Assembly (NCBI GenBank): GCA_900095095.1
Contig: FMBT01000428.1
Span: 56,013 to 120,012, forward strand
DNA length: 64,000 nucleotides
Direction: 5' to 3'
Source of the DNA: Fragilariopsis cylindrus CCMP1102
Taxonomy: Eukaryota; Bacillariophyta; Bacillariophyceae; Bacillariales; Bacillariaceae
Shown here: positions 1 to 10,714 of the stretch, piece after piece
Layout of the letters: each line of letters begins with the position of its first letter
How positions within the stretch are numbered: position 1 is the first letter of the stretch
The notes under the pieces: generated by a model
The model's input: the letters and a program-made list of their open reading frames with translations, nothing else
Told to the model about the DNA's origin: nothing
Database searches by the model: none
Made by a program: the position numbers and the translations under genes

Positions 1-1135
1 TAGTCCCTTTATCAATTAAAACATCAAAATACTCACTACAGCGAAGGGTTGTATTATTGATGTTTCTGTTGAATGAATGGGAGAAATCATGTCAATGCAT
101 CGTAGATTATTTGCACCGTTACCACCATCATTATCGATCAAAAAGTTACTACTACCAGAATTTTTTGTCGGGTAATAATAATATCATAACTGCTACCGTA
201 CTAGTAAAATAAAGATTAAAAAAGCGCCAAGAGTCTTGTACTGCATTGTTCTCCTACTACTATCTAGTAACGTTCGTTAGTGGAGAAGGCAACCCCTTTT
301 GGAAAATAAAGACTTAACTTGAGACTTGACTTGCTTAATATAAAGTTTGAGTACGGATAAGGGGAAGCGTCATCCACTTAATTCGTAGAACACAGGACTA
401 CTGCAAGTATATTATGGTGGTCCTCCATTTACTTCTAGCTACAGCACCATAGTTCATATATCATCCATTGGGTTGTTGTAGAATTTGATTGTAATTTGCA
501 TTCTCCATTCTAATCTTAGTTGCACTAAACACAAAGAATGTGGTTGTTGAGCTCCAACGACAGGGCATTGTGTTTCTATAAGGTTTCTACCTATGCATCA
601 GGTTTGTTTTGAGTGATAAAACATCACTGCAACTCTTTCAATTTTAGTTGCAGTTGTTTATTGTTGAGTTTTAACTAGGCGATCAATAAGTACCGCACCT
701 ATCTGCTGAGTGGACACTCTTATACAGCATATCCTCTACTTCCTACTCCTCCCTCATCATATTATTATGCTATAATTGATCTAAGTTCATCTTCCATCTA
801 CAGCACCATTAACACCAGCAACACCAGCAACACCAGCACCACCAGCAGCAGCACAGCAGCACAGTCTAGCCAAGTCTAGGCTGAGACTACTTTATTCACC
901 ATAATTATCGTATTTTTCCACGTCTGACATTTAATGAATGAATCATCGAATCAAAATGAAACCAAAATCAAATCCTGTTTATATACATACTACGACATAC
1001 ACTACTACTACATAGAATACTACAACGCAGACTGCTGCAAAATGAAAATCCGTCACAATGAACAATACAACTTGGTCACCATTCTGATAAAAAATCATAT
1101 CACAACATACGAAAGATCTTAATAAATAAAGCACA
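1..1135. other. intergenic, no gene recognised
   Basis: AT-rich sequence without a convincing reading frame. A run of imperfect AAC/ACC/AGC triplets (about 805-866) is the only clear structure. A 62-codon frame at 934-1122 sits just upstream of the first gene. Its composition is not gene-like and it may only be leader sequence. Confidence 0.6.
805..866. repeat. ACC/AGC triplet-rich simple repeat
   Basis: Imperfect tandem repeats of AACACCAGC-like units pass into CAGCAGCACAGCAGCACAG. They are non-coding and lie upstream of the first gene. Confidence 0.7.
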
Positions 1136-2394
1136 ATGTCGAGCCATCAAATTCTAAATTATCTGTTTATCTTATTTTTTCATCTTGTTGGATCCAATTT
1201 TGTGGAAGGATGGTCACAACAATGCTCAACGACGATGGGCGTTCAGCGATGCTCTGACGGACGAGGGATTAGCAGTAGAATATCAGGAGTTAACGTACCG
1301 TTTACGAAGATTACTACAAGCACACATCATGGTAATAATATGATGTTATTTTCGATCTCAACAAACGATAAGGTTGGAATAGAAAAGGACGTAATTGATG
1401 AGGATGATCAGGATGGCTCATCAACAGTTGAGGAATATCGTAATCCTGCCACAAAATTTCTTTCCGGGTTTATGCAAAAAGATGACTCGATGATGACCAA
1501 GTCCGATAATACTGACGATAGTAACGATCGTGATATAATTGATTTCCAAGCACCGAAAATTGTACCGTCGACATCACTGAAAACTCTAGCAGCTGCACTG
1601 GATTATGAACTCACTGAAAAAGAATGGTTTGTCTCGGGAGATGTAAATCCATCCTATTTTTCGGAAGATTTTGAATTTCAAGATCCGGATGTCAAAGTTA
1701 GTAGTATTGAAGATTATAGTAAAGGTGTCCGGAAGATATTCAATCAATCTACTTCTCGTGCTGAGATCCTGTCAACTGTCATTAATGATGAGGTTTCTAC
1801 ACTTGAAAGACCCGTCATTACCTGTACCTGGAGACTTTCGGGAGGTGTTAATATCGGATTTGGTCTTACTATTAAACCATACATAGTATATACAGATTTT
1901 GCAATCGATCCAATATCGTCATTGATTATTCTTCAGGAAGATCGTTTCGGTCTTCCGTCTTGGGATATTTTGTTGAGGTGCGTTGTATAATATATATACA
2001 CTTTTGTGTGACTTATAACTAATTGTGTGGACTTTGTCTGTTTTGTTCGGGTTGATGGCATGGAATAAAAGCAACACCACATTATCATATTGGAATACCA
2101 ACGTGTCATTTAATGTGGTACAAAAAAATGGCACCACAAAAAAAATTGTCTTGTTTTAACTTGGTTTCAATTATTTTTATTAATATTATTTTCTCTTTCT
2201 CTCTTCGGGTGGGAATTCAAATTTATGTATTGGCAAGTGCTCTATTCCCTTTCGTAATTGGTAAAATCACAAAGCCACCGGCTCCTCCCGCTCCCAAGCG
2301 TAATTTAATCATGCCTAAAATTGCTCTTATTGGATCTTCACCGTCGATGAATGATTTCGGTGGAATATTTCAATCATTATTTGGAAATCAATAA
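1136..2394 (+). CDS. plastid-targeted DUF2358-like protein
   Basis: Two exons (1136-1977 and 2238-2394) joined by a GTGCGT...CAAG intron, phase 2, give about 332 residues. The N-terminus is a hydrophobic signal segment (residues 4-24) followed by a Ser/Thr-rich stretch, as in secretory-type leaders of algal plastid proteins. Residues about 145-280 are the conserved part: a short helix (AALDYELTEKEWF), then an F-x-D-P turn (FEFQDPDVKV) and several beta strands ending at the splice site. This resembles the NTF2/SnoaL-like DUF2358 family, whose role is unknown. The second exon adds ALFPFVIGKI and a Pro-rich tail (KPPAPPAPK). Splicing is inferred from frame continuity; without it the protein would stop after 284 residues. 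Family assignment is from pattern memory. Confidence 0.6.
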
Positions 2395-2729
2395 TGATTG
2401 ATATTTCATTTTTTCTAGATAAAAAGTACTTACTTTATCATTCATATTATCGTTAACTCGATCGGCCATTTAATATTCTAAATCCATCAATATACTAGAC
2501 TAAATCACCTACATAGACTGTACTGAAGATTATTAGTATAATTCCTTGGACAACGACGGAAGTAGAATAGATTCGAATACTGCGAAGTTTCGACTCGACA
2601 AAAATGAATGCTAAGACAAAAACTATAACTTGTCGTGTATTTTTTATGTTTGTTCCATTGATCATTTTCTACACTACTAAGTTATCTATTAATATATTCA
2701 TCATTCAATATTCTATTATTCGTTATTCG
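2395..2729. other. intergenic, convergent 3' ends
   Basis: AT-rich spacer between two genes that converge. No coding signal seen. Confidence 0.6.
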
Positions 2730-3369
2730 TTAGGTTGAAGGTGTGGCAAATGACTTAGTGAACTCCCTAGCTCGTTTCAGTGCCTCTCTTCATTATTTTT
2801 CCATACTTCCGCAACATTATTATCAAGTGGATCATCAGGATTTGGTGCACTCAATAGTGCCTGGATTGATAATAAAACAGTTCTAATTTGTAATGCCGGA
2901 CTCCATTTATCCTTTAAGATATCCAAACAAATTCTTCCAAGTTTATCAATATTAGGATGATAAATTTTTGTTAAAAAACGAACTTTCGGTGGTGCCATTG
3001 GATAATCTGCTGGTAAAAATAATTCCAATTGAAAGACACCCTTCTCGTATGGTGTTTCTTCTGGACCTTCAATTCCTACTGTAAAATATCGTAAATTATC
3101 AGCGTATGGTGTAGCACTAATTCCAGCAACTGGTTCTGCAACCAAACGTTGTGTTTCCTATTCCATTGTATTTGTTGTTATTGTTGTTATTGTTGTAGTG
3201 AAATATAAACAAAGAAATAAAGGTCAAGATGAGTTTTCATGTAACATCAATATACATTGTAATCGGAATCGGAATAAAATTCAGAATTAAAAATCAAAGT
3301 CAAAATTATGAAATAATTCAGTCGTCGTTATCGTACCTTGATGATTCGACGGGGTAAACCTGCACTCAT
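2730..3369 (-). CDS. UBC13: ubiquitin-conjugating enzyme E2, Ubc13/UBE2N type
   Basis: Exon 1 (3369-3337) encodes [11 protein letters not shown] and ends in a GTACG donor. Exon 2 starts at 3157 with ETQRLVAEP. The UBC fold is plain: the [12 protein letters not shown] strand, [13 protein letters not shown] with the active-site Cys, then [20 protein letters not shown] and [10 protein letters not shown]. These match Ubc13, which with a Uev partner builds Lys63-linked ubiquitin chains in DNA-damage tolerance and signalling. Read literally, the frame stops at 2777 after NNEERH. The expected C-terminal helix ([14 protein letters not shown], stop at 2730-2732) follows immediately in the next frame. 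One missing base near 2780-2786 explains this. The conserved end lying out of frame argues for a sequence error or very recent mutation over a different C-terminus. Family certain; C-terminus uncertain. Confidence 0.9.
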
Positions 3370-4061
3370 CTTGTTTTCTTTATTCAATATTGATCTATTT
3401 GCGAAAAAAAGAAGGCTGGTAAATGATATTATGATATGTTTTGAACAGTACATCAGTATGGAATTTGAAAGGGAAAAAAAGGGAAAAAAAAGTACACAGC
3501 ACGAAAATAGAAAATTAGTTAACTTTGTCTTGTCCTTGCAGGATCTCCTTCTAAGCTAGTAGCAGAACAGGAATAGAGACAAAAAAGGGAACGACAGGGA
3601 ACTCTCTTGCTGGCGATATCTCCAACACTTACATTTGTATGAATTAGTAGAACTTCCAGTATTACGGACGAAGCTATCGTTGTTACTTTTTTTTTAAAAT
3701 ATAGCCAACTTTAGATTCTGCTTGATAAAAATATTAATAGTAGCAGTATTGCGATAATCTCATCGCGACAGAATATGGACACACGAGACGACAAATCAAA
3801 TTGAAAAGTCACACGGAAAAAAAGGACCAGGCTTTGCCAAGAGGGGAGAGTGCAGAGAGGAAAGGATCATTATTTACATGTATTGATTTAGGGGCTTTAA
3901 TCGTGAATGATCCCCCAACTCGATGGAAATGTTTACTTACTGCGTACATCACCTCACGATCAAATCGGAAACAAAAACGAACATTCAAACAGAAAGGACA
4001 GACTTTAGCATCGCTCTCATTCATTGACTTGTGTGAATAGTCGGCAACAATACAATACAAT
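3370..4061. other. divergent intergenic / promoter region
   Basis: Separates the divergent Ubc13-type and CCDC124-type genes and presumably holds both promoters. Short open frames occur on both strands at 3801-4060, but they overlap each other and resemble nothing known. Confidence 0.5.
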
Positions 4062-4814
4062 ATGGGCGGAAAAAAAGGAGGACACGATCAAAAAGTTGCT
4101 TCTCAAGCTGCTAAGGATGCCAAATCTGCTGCAGAAAGAGAGAATGATGCACAAGCCGATTGGTCAAAGGGTGCGAATAATAAAGGTGCATCAAAGGCAG
4201 AAGCTGCTGCAGCTAAGGCCGATGAGTTAGCTCGAAAGAAAAAAGAAAAGGCTGACCTGTTAGCCGAAGAAGAGGCGAATTTAGGACCTGGTGGTAAGGT
4301 CGCGAAAAAGGTTCCAACACTATCGAAGAATAAGGGTGGAAAGAAGAAAAAGAATAATGATTTATCTTTTCTAGAGGATGCATTAGTAAGTGGAGCCGAA
4401 AAGAAAGTGAAGGCAAAAAAGAAAGCTGATCTTGCAAAGGCTGAAAAACTCAAGGCGATACAACTACAAACCAAGAAGAAAGATGAAGAACCAATGGATC
4501 CTCTACTTGCAAATACAGAAGGAATGATTGGTGCAACATCAAATGATCTTGTTGGTCGAGCAGCAAATAAAGCATTAGACGAAGAAAATGCTGCTAGTGG
4601 AATTGATGGTGCACTTGATTCACTTCATGTTAGTGCTGGTACTGGTGGTACTAGTATCCATAATTCCACCAAAGGTCTATTTAAAGCATATGAAGCACGA
4701 ATGATGTCCGAAATTAAAGAAGATTATCCAGGATTAAAACTATCCCAAATCAAGGAAAAGATATTTCAAAAATGGAAAAAATCACCAGAAAATCCAGCAA
4801 ATCAACAACAATAA
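4062..4814 (+). CDS. CCDC124/Oxs1-family ribosome-associated coiled-coil protein
   Basis: Single-exon protein of 250 residues. The N-terminal half is a highly charged Ala/Lys/Glu coiled coil (residues about 10-140) with a short Gly/Pro break (LGPGGK). The C-terminal third carries the conserved family block (GLFKAYEARM, then SQIKEKIFQKWKKSPENP), which resembles the end of human CCDC124. Members of this family (yeast Lso2, animal CCDC124, plant Oxs1-related) bind ribosomes, and Lso2/CCDC124 occupy idle 80S subunits during dormancy and recovery. That role is family knowledge, not visible here. No signal peptide or membrane segment. The start ATG is the first in frame. Confidence 0.85.
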   Translation: MGGKKGGHDQKVASQAAKDAKSAAERENDAQADWSKGANNKGASKAEAAAAKADELARKKKEKADLLAEEEANLGPGGKVAKKVPTLSKNKGGKKKKNNDLSFLEDALVSGAEKKVKAKKKADLAKAEKLKAIQLQTKKKDEEPMDPLLANTEGMIGATSNDLVGRAANKALDEENAASGIDGALDSLHVSAGTGGTSIHNSTKGLFKAYEARMMSEIKEDYPGLKLSQIKEKIFQKWKKSPENPANQQQ

Positions 4815-5350
4815 CAATAAAAATTGAAGTAGAAACTGCCACATTGTCATTGTGTTAAAATAAAAATAAACCATTACACTTGCGCCAACTTTTTTCGAAG
4901 GTATTTGAAAGAAAATTTAAATCTCATTACTATCATTGAACGAGTGTTTGGGACAAAGGTTTGATGCTATGTATCATATTAGACAGGTAGATAAAGGACA
5001 CAATTAATAATAAGGATTCAATTAGAGGGATAGATATCACTACACTATTCCTGCTGGTGCCATTATTACTATGATTGTTGTGCTTTTGCTCCCACTGATG
5101 TCATAGGTACCTGTCCAATTTCTACTTCGTCTGGGTCTTCTGCTTGTTTTTTTGTTTTTTAAATCCTGATCTTGTTCTTCTATCAACGTTACCATTTGGG
5201 AATTTTATAGGACGGTGTAGAAGATGATGCGATACATGAGACTATGATAAAAGAAGAAATAAAACGAGAAACTTAATTACATGATATATTGAATACTAAA
5301 TAGTTACATTATCCGTAGAGAACGAACTCTTTGTTTCCCCTTTTTTAATT
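4815..5350. other. intergenic, convergent 3' ends
   Basis: AT-rich spacer between convergent genes. No frame or repeat worth annotating was found. Confidence 0.6.
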
Positions 5351-6529
5351 TTATAGAGAATGATGCACTTCAATCATCCCTAGATCTACCAGTATCTGAT
5401 AAGCTTTCTCCTCCAAATCTGAAATGGCACCATATCGTGCAGCTAATAAAGCCTCATCCTTTTGTGACTTAGGTTGTTTTCTTGCTTGTACATATTTGGG
5501 ATCACAAAGTGGAAGAATGTTGCTGCTGCGGTCTGTGTTGCTATTAATTCGTATTATTTCTGTTTTCTTGTTACTATTATCATTATCATTATCATCGTCA
5601 TTATCATTATCATTTTCATCAACATCATCATCTTGTTGGTTCATTATCTCCCTGCTAGTCCTATCCTTTTTCAGTAAAAACAAGGCCATCCTAGTTACAG
5701 TGCTTCCGGCTATCACCCCTCCTACAGCTCCTATTACTTTACTCATATGATCGTTTTTACTATCATACTTGATATGTTGCGCCTCTTGTTCATCTTCGGT
5801 CGTCTCTGTCGTCAACATAGAAGAATCAGTACTAGTACTAGTAGTACTTTCTTCTTCTACGTAACTTCCCCCGGTAGCGAAAAAATTATCACCATCACCT
5901 TCATCATCATTATATTGTAAGAAGTCTTTTTTGTGATCTGATTCTATCATCGTTGGTGTCTGTGATATCAGTGTTATAGTGGGAGTGACTCGCATATTGT
6001 GTATTGTTGATGATGATGATGATGTGACTGTGACTGTATTATCTGTTTGTTGTTCTGCCATAACATGAGAAGGAAAAGATCCAAAGGCAATGATAGCCGC
6101 TGCAATAATAGAAATATATCTTTTCTTATTGGATAATAATTCTCCTATCATTTGTGATACTATCTTGACTACTTGTAGGGGCAATAAAGTCGTCGTTCTG
6201 GTTGCATATTCTGGGTCCATATGCTGTTGTTGTTCTTGTTGTCCTCTGTTGTAGTTGGAGCGAAATGAACGAAATAAACCCTCACCGATAATATTATTAT
6301 TGCTGTTGTGGCCAGAATATTCTACCATCAAGTAAGAATTGGTTGTAGGAAAAAGAAGATTATTATGATGTTCCGGGATGATTCCGATTCTTGCTGCGGT
6401 AGTCGTAGGTGGCGGTGGGGATGAGGATGCGATGAATGCCTCGCATAATTCGATTGAGAATGCCAGCAGCATTGTTGAAACTAAACATCTGACAGCGACC
6501 ATACTTTTATTCATGTTGAATATCTTCAT
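5351..6529 (-). CDS. plastid-targeted membrane protein with C-terminal QPKS/DLGMI motif
   Basis: Single-exon protein of 392 residues, unknown function. The N-terminus has three possible Met starts (residues 1, 6, 10), then a hydrophobic signal ending CEAFIASS, which fits bipartite plastid targeting. A second hydrophobic stretch (residues about 137-155) ends SHVMA, which could be a membrane anchor or thylakoid-type cleavage site. A third (about 265-285, rich in Gly) is a likely transmembrane helix. The middle is acidic and Ser/Thr-rich. The last 45 residues are conserved: ARKQPKSQKDEALLAARY, then LEEKAYQILVDLGMI. The same motif ends the divergently transcribed neighbour at 7010-8692, so the two look like diverged duplicates. 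I do not recognise the motif as a named domain. Confidence 0.75.
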   Translation of the reverse strand: MKIFNMNKSMVAVRCLVSTMLLAFSIELCEAFIASSSPPPPTTTAARIGIIPEHHNNLLFPTTNSYLMVEYSGHNSNNNIIGEGLFRSFRSNYNRGQQEQQQHMDPEYATRTTTLLPLQVVKIVSQMIGELLSNKKRYISIIAAAIIAFGSFPSHVMAEQQTDNTVTVTSSSSSTIHNMRVTPTITLISQTPTMIESDHKKDFLQYNDDEGDGDNFFATGGSYVEEESTTSTSTDSSMLTTETTEDEQEAQHIKYDSKNDHMSKVIGAVGGVIAGSTVTRMALFLLKKDRTSREIMNQQDDDVDENDNDNDDDNDNDNSNKKTEIIRINSNTDRSSNILPLCDPKYVQARKQPKSQKDEALLAARYGAISDLEEKAYQILVDLGMIEVHHSL

Positions 6530-7009
6530 GGCTTGTTTAAATTTTGATATAATAGGAATTATAGCTACGGTGCTTATCGTTTTAGTGTCTGCTGCTCTCG
6601 GTCAATTATTAGGAACATTCAACAACCGATGACAAACTGACAAATTCAAGAATGATGCAATGAAGGAATGCTTTTCATTTTATTTACAGTAGAATGCTTT
6701 TCATTTTATTTAAATAATAATTTTCAAATGATTATTTTCGAATTTGAAATTTTGAAGATACGATTTCTTAAAACCCGGATATTCAACGTCCGCCCGTCAA
6801 CACCACCCCACGAACCGAACATCAAATCAGAAAATAATTGATTATGGCCTACCTATGGCCTTGACCATGGTACATATTGAATATCCTGTCAAACTATTTT
6901 ACTGTATCAACGCAATAATCGAATCAGTCTTCGTCATCATTCAATCAACTAGCTAGCTACTGACAACATTTACCTGAAGATTTAGAAAAAAATCCATCTC
7001 TAGATAAAG
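6530..7009. promoter_or_regulatory. shared upstream region of a divergent plastid-protein pair
   Basis: The 480 bases separate the start codons of the genes at 5351-6529 (minus) and 7010-8692 (plus). A short direct repeat (GAATGCTTTTCATTTTATTTA) occurs twice at about 6668-6711. No TATA box is assigned. A bidirectional promoter is inferred from layout only. Confidence 0.4.
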
Positions 7010-8692
7010 ATGGCTTGTTTACAAAAAATATTCTCATTGTCCCTACTATTATCATGTTCGCTTGGATTTCTTGTTGTCGATGGATTCGTCGTTTCCCCGT
7101 TTCGACGCACGTCGTTATTGTTAACACCTGGATCTAATACAGCAATCGAATCAACAATCAAGATATCGTCATCGGGTGCTGATGGTCGACAACGTTGTCG
7201 TCTTAATGCCTTTAAGAAATCTAATAAAAAAAGTTCCACCGCCGCCAGTAGCAATACTGCTAAGATACAAGAGATGGCTGCTTTCTTATCTGTTACGTTA
7301 TTGGAAAAGGTTATCGCTGAAACGATGAAGGAAGGTGGAGAAAGTAATATGGACCTTGATGCTATTCAACGAATAACAGATGCTTTACAAAATAAACCAA
7401 GTTCAGAAACCAAGCAAGAAGAAGAATCTACGAGTACAGCAGCAGCAGCAGCAGCAGCTAAACTTGAAACAACAACAACATCAAAGTCCGACGCTGAAGA
7501 CAAGGTAGCAACAAAAGAATCGATCGAAGCAGTGGAAATTCCTGCTTCTACTAACTCTGTGGTCGATAATAGTGCTAGCAGCAAAACAGCTGAAGATAAA
7601 AATAAAGATGATGCTTCAAAGAAAGAAAAAAAGATCCCTCCCCTTGAAATTGTCGCAGCAGATATACCACCACTCCGACCATCATCGATGCCGAAAAGAG
7701 AATCGAAATCGAAATCATTATCTACATTGACAGAAGAAGAAAAAGAGACCACTCAGTCGTCGGAAATAATAATTGAGGATAATAAAGCATCATCACCATT
7801 AGTAGACGAAAATGACGATGACACCAACAACGATATGAGTAGCGATGATGTCGATGTCGATGTTGATAATGGTGTTGATGTTGTTGATGATATATTAAAG
7901 CAAGCGTTTTCTTTGAGTGAAGATGAGGATGGTAGTAATATTGATGATGACTATAGCCAAAATAAAGATAAAAATAAGAAAGACGAAAAAGATCAGGAGA
8001 AGGAGATTCCGCAGAAAATAGAAAGTTCGAAAGAAGAAGAAATAGAAGTTGGCAACTGGGCCGCACCTATATTACCGGAAGTACAAATCCCTGGAGAATT
8101 ATTCCAGAGGAAGCTTCTAGAGAAGCAATTTGAGTATAATGCACGGGCTACAGTAGCAGTGGTAGTAGTAGACGAAGAAGAGATCCAACTTCCTACACAA
8201 GATGATTCTGATTCGACTCAATCAACGCCATTACTTGAGGATGTTGATGTTGTCAACAAAGAAAAGTCTAATGAAGGAGATATAGAAGAATCATCATCTA
8301 GCAGGAGCAGTAGTAGTCAAGGGGAATCACCAACACCAAAATCTGAAGGCAAGTCTTACCAGTCTAATCGTTTGGATGATGTCGTACAATCTAAATCATC
8401 CACTTCTCAAATCGGATCATCATCACCATCTCTAACCACCACGCCCTCACCCTCGCCATCACCAATTTCTGAACGTAGGTTACACATCATGGTGGCAAGA
8501 AGACAACCAAAATCTCCAAATGAGGAATCGAAATTAGCAGAAAAGTATCAAAATATGCCTATTGAAGAACGAGCTTATACGATACTCTTTGATCTGGGGA
8601 TGATTGACGAAAACAAAGATCCAAAAGATCCATCCTATGACCATGCAGATGATGATGAATATTGTGATCAAACGTATATTTCCTCCCTATGA
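7010..8692 (+). CDS. plastid-targeted low-complexity protein with C-terminal QPKS/DLGMI motif
   Basis: Single-exon protein of 560 residues. The signal segment (residues 5-25) ends DGFVVSPFRR, a Gly-Phe junction of the kind used for plastid import, followed by a basic transit-like stretch. Residues about 85-125 form a helical block (IQEMAAFLSVTLLEKVIAETM). The long middle is Ser/Asp/Glu-rich with a poly-Ala run and an acidic VDVDVD stretch and is probably disordered. Near the C-terminus, VARRQPKSPNEESKLAEKY followed by EERAYTILFDLGMI matches the end of the divergent neighbour. Unlike that neighbour it has no internal membrane segment. Function unknown. Relation to the neighbour rests on the shared end and similar leader. 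Confidence 0.75.
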   Translation: MACLQKIFSLSLLLSCSLGFLVVDGFVVSPFRRTSLLLTPGSNTAIESTIKISSSGADGRQRCRLNAFKKSNKKSSTAASSNTAKIQEMAAFLSVTLLEKVIAETMKEGGESNMDLDAIQRITDALQNKPSSETKQEEESTSTAAAAAAAKLETTTTSKSDAEDKVATKESIEAVEIPASTNSVVDNSASSKTAEDKNKDDASKKEKKIPPLEIVAADIPPLRPSSMPKRESKSKSLSTLTEEEKETTQSSEIIIEDNKASSPLVDENDDDTNNDMSSDDVDVDVDNGVDVVDDILKQAFSLSEDEDGSNIDDDYSQNKDKNKKDEKDQEKEIPQKIESSKEEEIEVGNWAAPILPEVQIPGELFQRKLLEKQFEYNARATVAVVVVDEEEIQLPTQDDSDSTQSTPLLEDVDVVNKEKSNEGDIEESSSSRSSSSQGESPTPKSEGKSYQSNRLDDVVQSKSSTSQIGSSSPSLTTTPSPSPSPISERRLHIMVARRQPKSPNEESKLAEKYQNMPIEERAYTILFDLGMIDENKDPKDPSYDHADDDEYCDQTYISSL

Positions 8693-8793
8693 ATTAGAGG
8701 AGAAGATATAATACATTCATATAATAAGCTAAATAATAATCTAAATAGTGTTACTGGGACATAAAACTATTTTGTACACAGTTGTTGTATGTG

Positions 8794-10272
8794 TTATTTG
8801 TCTTCTTCGGCCCCTTCTTCTTTCCGTCTACTCGGCATGACGGGCGTTTTTGGAAGTTCCAGACCATCTTGCACCTTTAGCCTTTCAACTTCTTTCTGAA
8901 CTAATTCTACTACCACCGATGGTGTCCAAGATTCATCCCTTTTCGATACAACCTTTTTAATTTTATCGGTTGCTTCTTTCTCCCATCCAGTCACCCCAAC
9001 AATATCTTCAACTTCGACATACTGATCGTACAGACGCATTACAATTACAATACCTTCATTCAAACTACATACAACTCGATCGTTTCCAACAACCTTGGTT
9101 AGAACTCGTTGGCGTAAAACCGCAATATCGTCCACTCGATTCTGTGCGATTCGAATTCTGGCACATGTTTCTCGAATGACAAATCTCATATCATGTGGAG
9201 GTCCCATTGATGTCTTCGCTACTTGAACAAGGTCATCAAGTGGGTAAAGTGGTAGCGAAAACTTTTCTCGGTTGACGACGTCACTATTATTATCATCTGA
9301 TGATGGCACGCTTGAAACAACAGGATCGGTGACCCATTTTGCATTAATTAATTTCAGTAAATTCTTGCGGTAAACCTCTAATTCAATTTCCAATTGGTGT
9401 TTATCGTATATCAGTATATTTAGAAGTAGATGGTGACTTTTACTGTCCTCCTTGGCGTTCAGGATTTTTACACCACCAAGTTCTTCCATGACTTCTCTAA
9501 GACTATCATAGAACTCTTTCATTTCCTTGAGCTCCTTAATCTTTTCGTGAAATTGTGTTGGATCTTGTCCCGATTCAAGAATCTTGGACTCTTCATCTTT
9601 GAGTAAGTCCAGCTCTACCCGACTTTGTGCAATACCACTCATCCGCTCCTCTTTTGTCTTTACAAGTCTAGCTAGATCTTCCTGTAGTTGTCGTTTCTTT
9701 CGTTGCAATATATCAATCTTCTCACGTTCCGAAACAATGTCTTCTTCCGAGCCATCTTTGCCGTCAGTAGTAGTGTCTACCATATCCTGGTTATGATCGG
9801 CATCACCATCATCATCATCGTCGTCGCCTTGTTCCAAGTCTTGTACCATTTGTTCCAATTCTATTCTACGACTACAAACAGCTTGATATGAGTTTCGCAT
9901 ATTACTTAGACTGGCACGTATACCTTGTGCTGCTGTTTCTAGATTTGCAAGAGCATTCGCATGCTTTTCTTCTATCTCAGCACTATCACCGGCATTATCA
10001 GGAGCATCGAATTCATTAGATTCTGGATCGAAGGTCGAGACCTGATCTACCATTACAGCTTCTAATCTCCGTTCCATGTACAGGGACTTGGCTTCTTGAT
10101 ATCGTTCCAGCAAGGAATTCTGAAATTCCTTCGTAGAAGTAGGAGACGGTTCTTCATTCCATTTAGAATCCGCCAATTCGGTCTCCAAAGATTTGATTTT
10201 CGAGAGACTCTCCTTGAGTTCATGAAGCCGGTTGGTGGTTGAGGTATCCGTTAGTGTTGTTGAAGAATCCAT
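8794..10272 (-). CDS. coiled-coil protein with C-terminal globular domain
   Basis: Single-exon protein of 492 residues, not confidently recognised. Residues 10-60 and 90-260 are predicted coiled coil by heptad-like Leu/Ile spacing and charge, interrupted by an acidic linker. They lead into KEFYDSLREVMEELGGVKIL. From about residue 285 the sequence alternates short hydrophobic strands and helices up to about 460 (for example VVCSLNEGIVIVMRLY). Long coiled coil followed by a compact alpha/beta end is the shape of several kinetochore proteins with RWD-like ends. That is only a hypothesis; no diagnostic motif is seen. No targeting signal. The C-terminal tail is basic and acidic, probably disordered. 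Confidence 0.7.
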   Translation of the reverse strand: MDSSTTLTDTSTTNRLHELKESLSKIKSLETELADSKWNEEPSPTSTKEFQNSLLERYQEAKSLYMERRLEAVMVDQVSTFDPESNEFDAPDNAGDSAEIEEKHANALANLETAAQGIRASLSNMRNSYQAVCSRRIELEQMVQDLEQGDDDDDDGDADHNQDMVDTTTDGKDGSEEDIVSEREKIDILQRKKRQLQEDLARLVKTKEERMSGIAQSRVELDLLKDEESKILESGQDPTQFHEKIKELKEMKEFYDSLREVMEELGGVKILNAKEDSKSHHLLLNILIYDKHQLEIELEVYRKNLLKLINAKWVTDPVVSSVPSSDDNNSDVVNREKFSLPLYPLDDLVQVAKTSMGPPHDMRFVIRETCARIRIAQNRVDDIAVLRQRVLTKVVGNDRVVCSLNEGIVIVMRLYDQYVEVEDIVGVTGWEKEATDKIKKVVSKRDESWTPSVVVELVQKEVERLKVQDGLELPKTPVMPSRRKEEGAEEDK

Positions 10273-10714
10273 GACTACTTAAACTTATATCTAATTTACA
10301 ATTTAAAATTGGGGTTCTTTGCCATGGTAGTTGATTGTTGTTGTTTTATTTCCTACTTTTCACGTTTTCACGTGTATTTATATATTAAATTGTGTATTTT
10401 AATGACAATTTATTTGAATTGCGCGCCGTCCGGCAGGCAGAGCGCCGCGAGAATTTTGATTAATTTTTTTGAATAAATTATACATTATTTTAACAGATTT
10501 TGTGTTGTTAATAATACGCACTTACCGGTAGTACTCTGATAATTAGAATATAATGATGTTGTGTTACGCTAAGTTAGTTGATTGAGCAGCTAATCAATTG
10601 GGTAAGGCGTACCTCATTTTCCCTAGAAATATGAACATGACTTTTCTTTCATTAGAGGACAAAACGGCAATTTTTGTTATGATGTTTTTTTTTAATAATT
10701 AAAAACTATATCGT
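10273..10714. other. intergenic between two minus-strand genes
   Basis: AT-rich, with a short GC-rich island (GCGCGCCGTCCGGCAGG near 10420). No gene seen; presumably the promoter of the upstream-transcribed coiled-coil gene. Confidence 0.5.

Noticed and set aside
934-1122. 62-codon frame before the first gene
   Set aside because: Tyr/Asn/Ile-rich, no domain, ends 13 bases before the real start; leader sequence is more likely.
2777-3157. Ubc13 with a genuinely shortened C-terminus
   Set aside because: The conserved C-terminal helix and a stop follow directly in the next frame, so truncation is probably an artefact.
3801-4060. Overlapping frames on both strands between Ubc13 and CCDC124 genes
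   Set aside because: Mutually overlapping, no homology signs, located where promoters are expected.
10440-10714. Search for tRNA, snRNA or other small RNA in spacers such as this
   Set aside because: No A/B box pair, cloverleaf or U6-like start was recognised by eye anywhere in the window; a covariance-model scan would be decisive.
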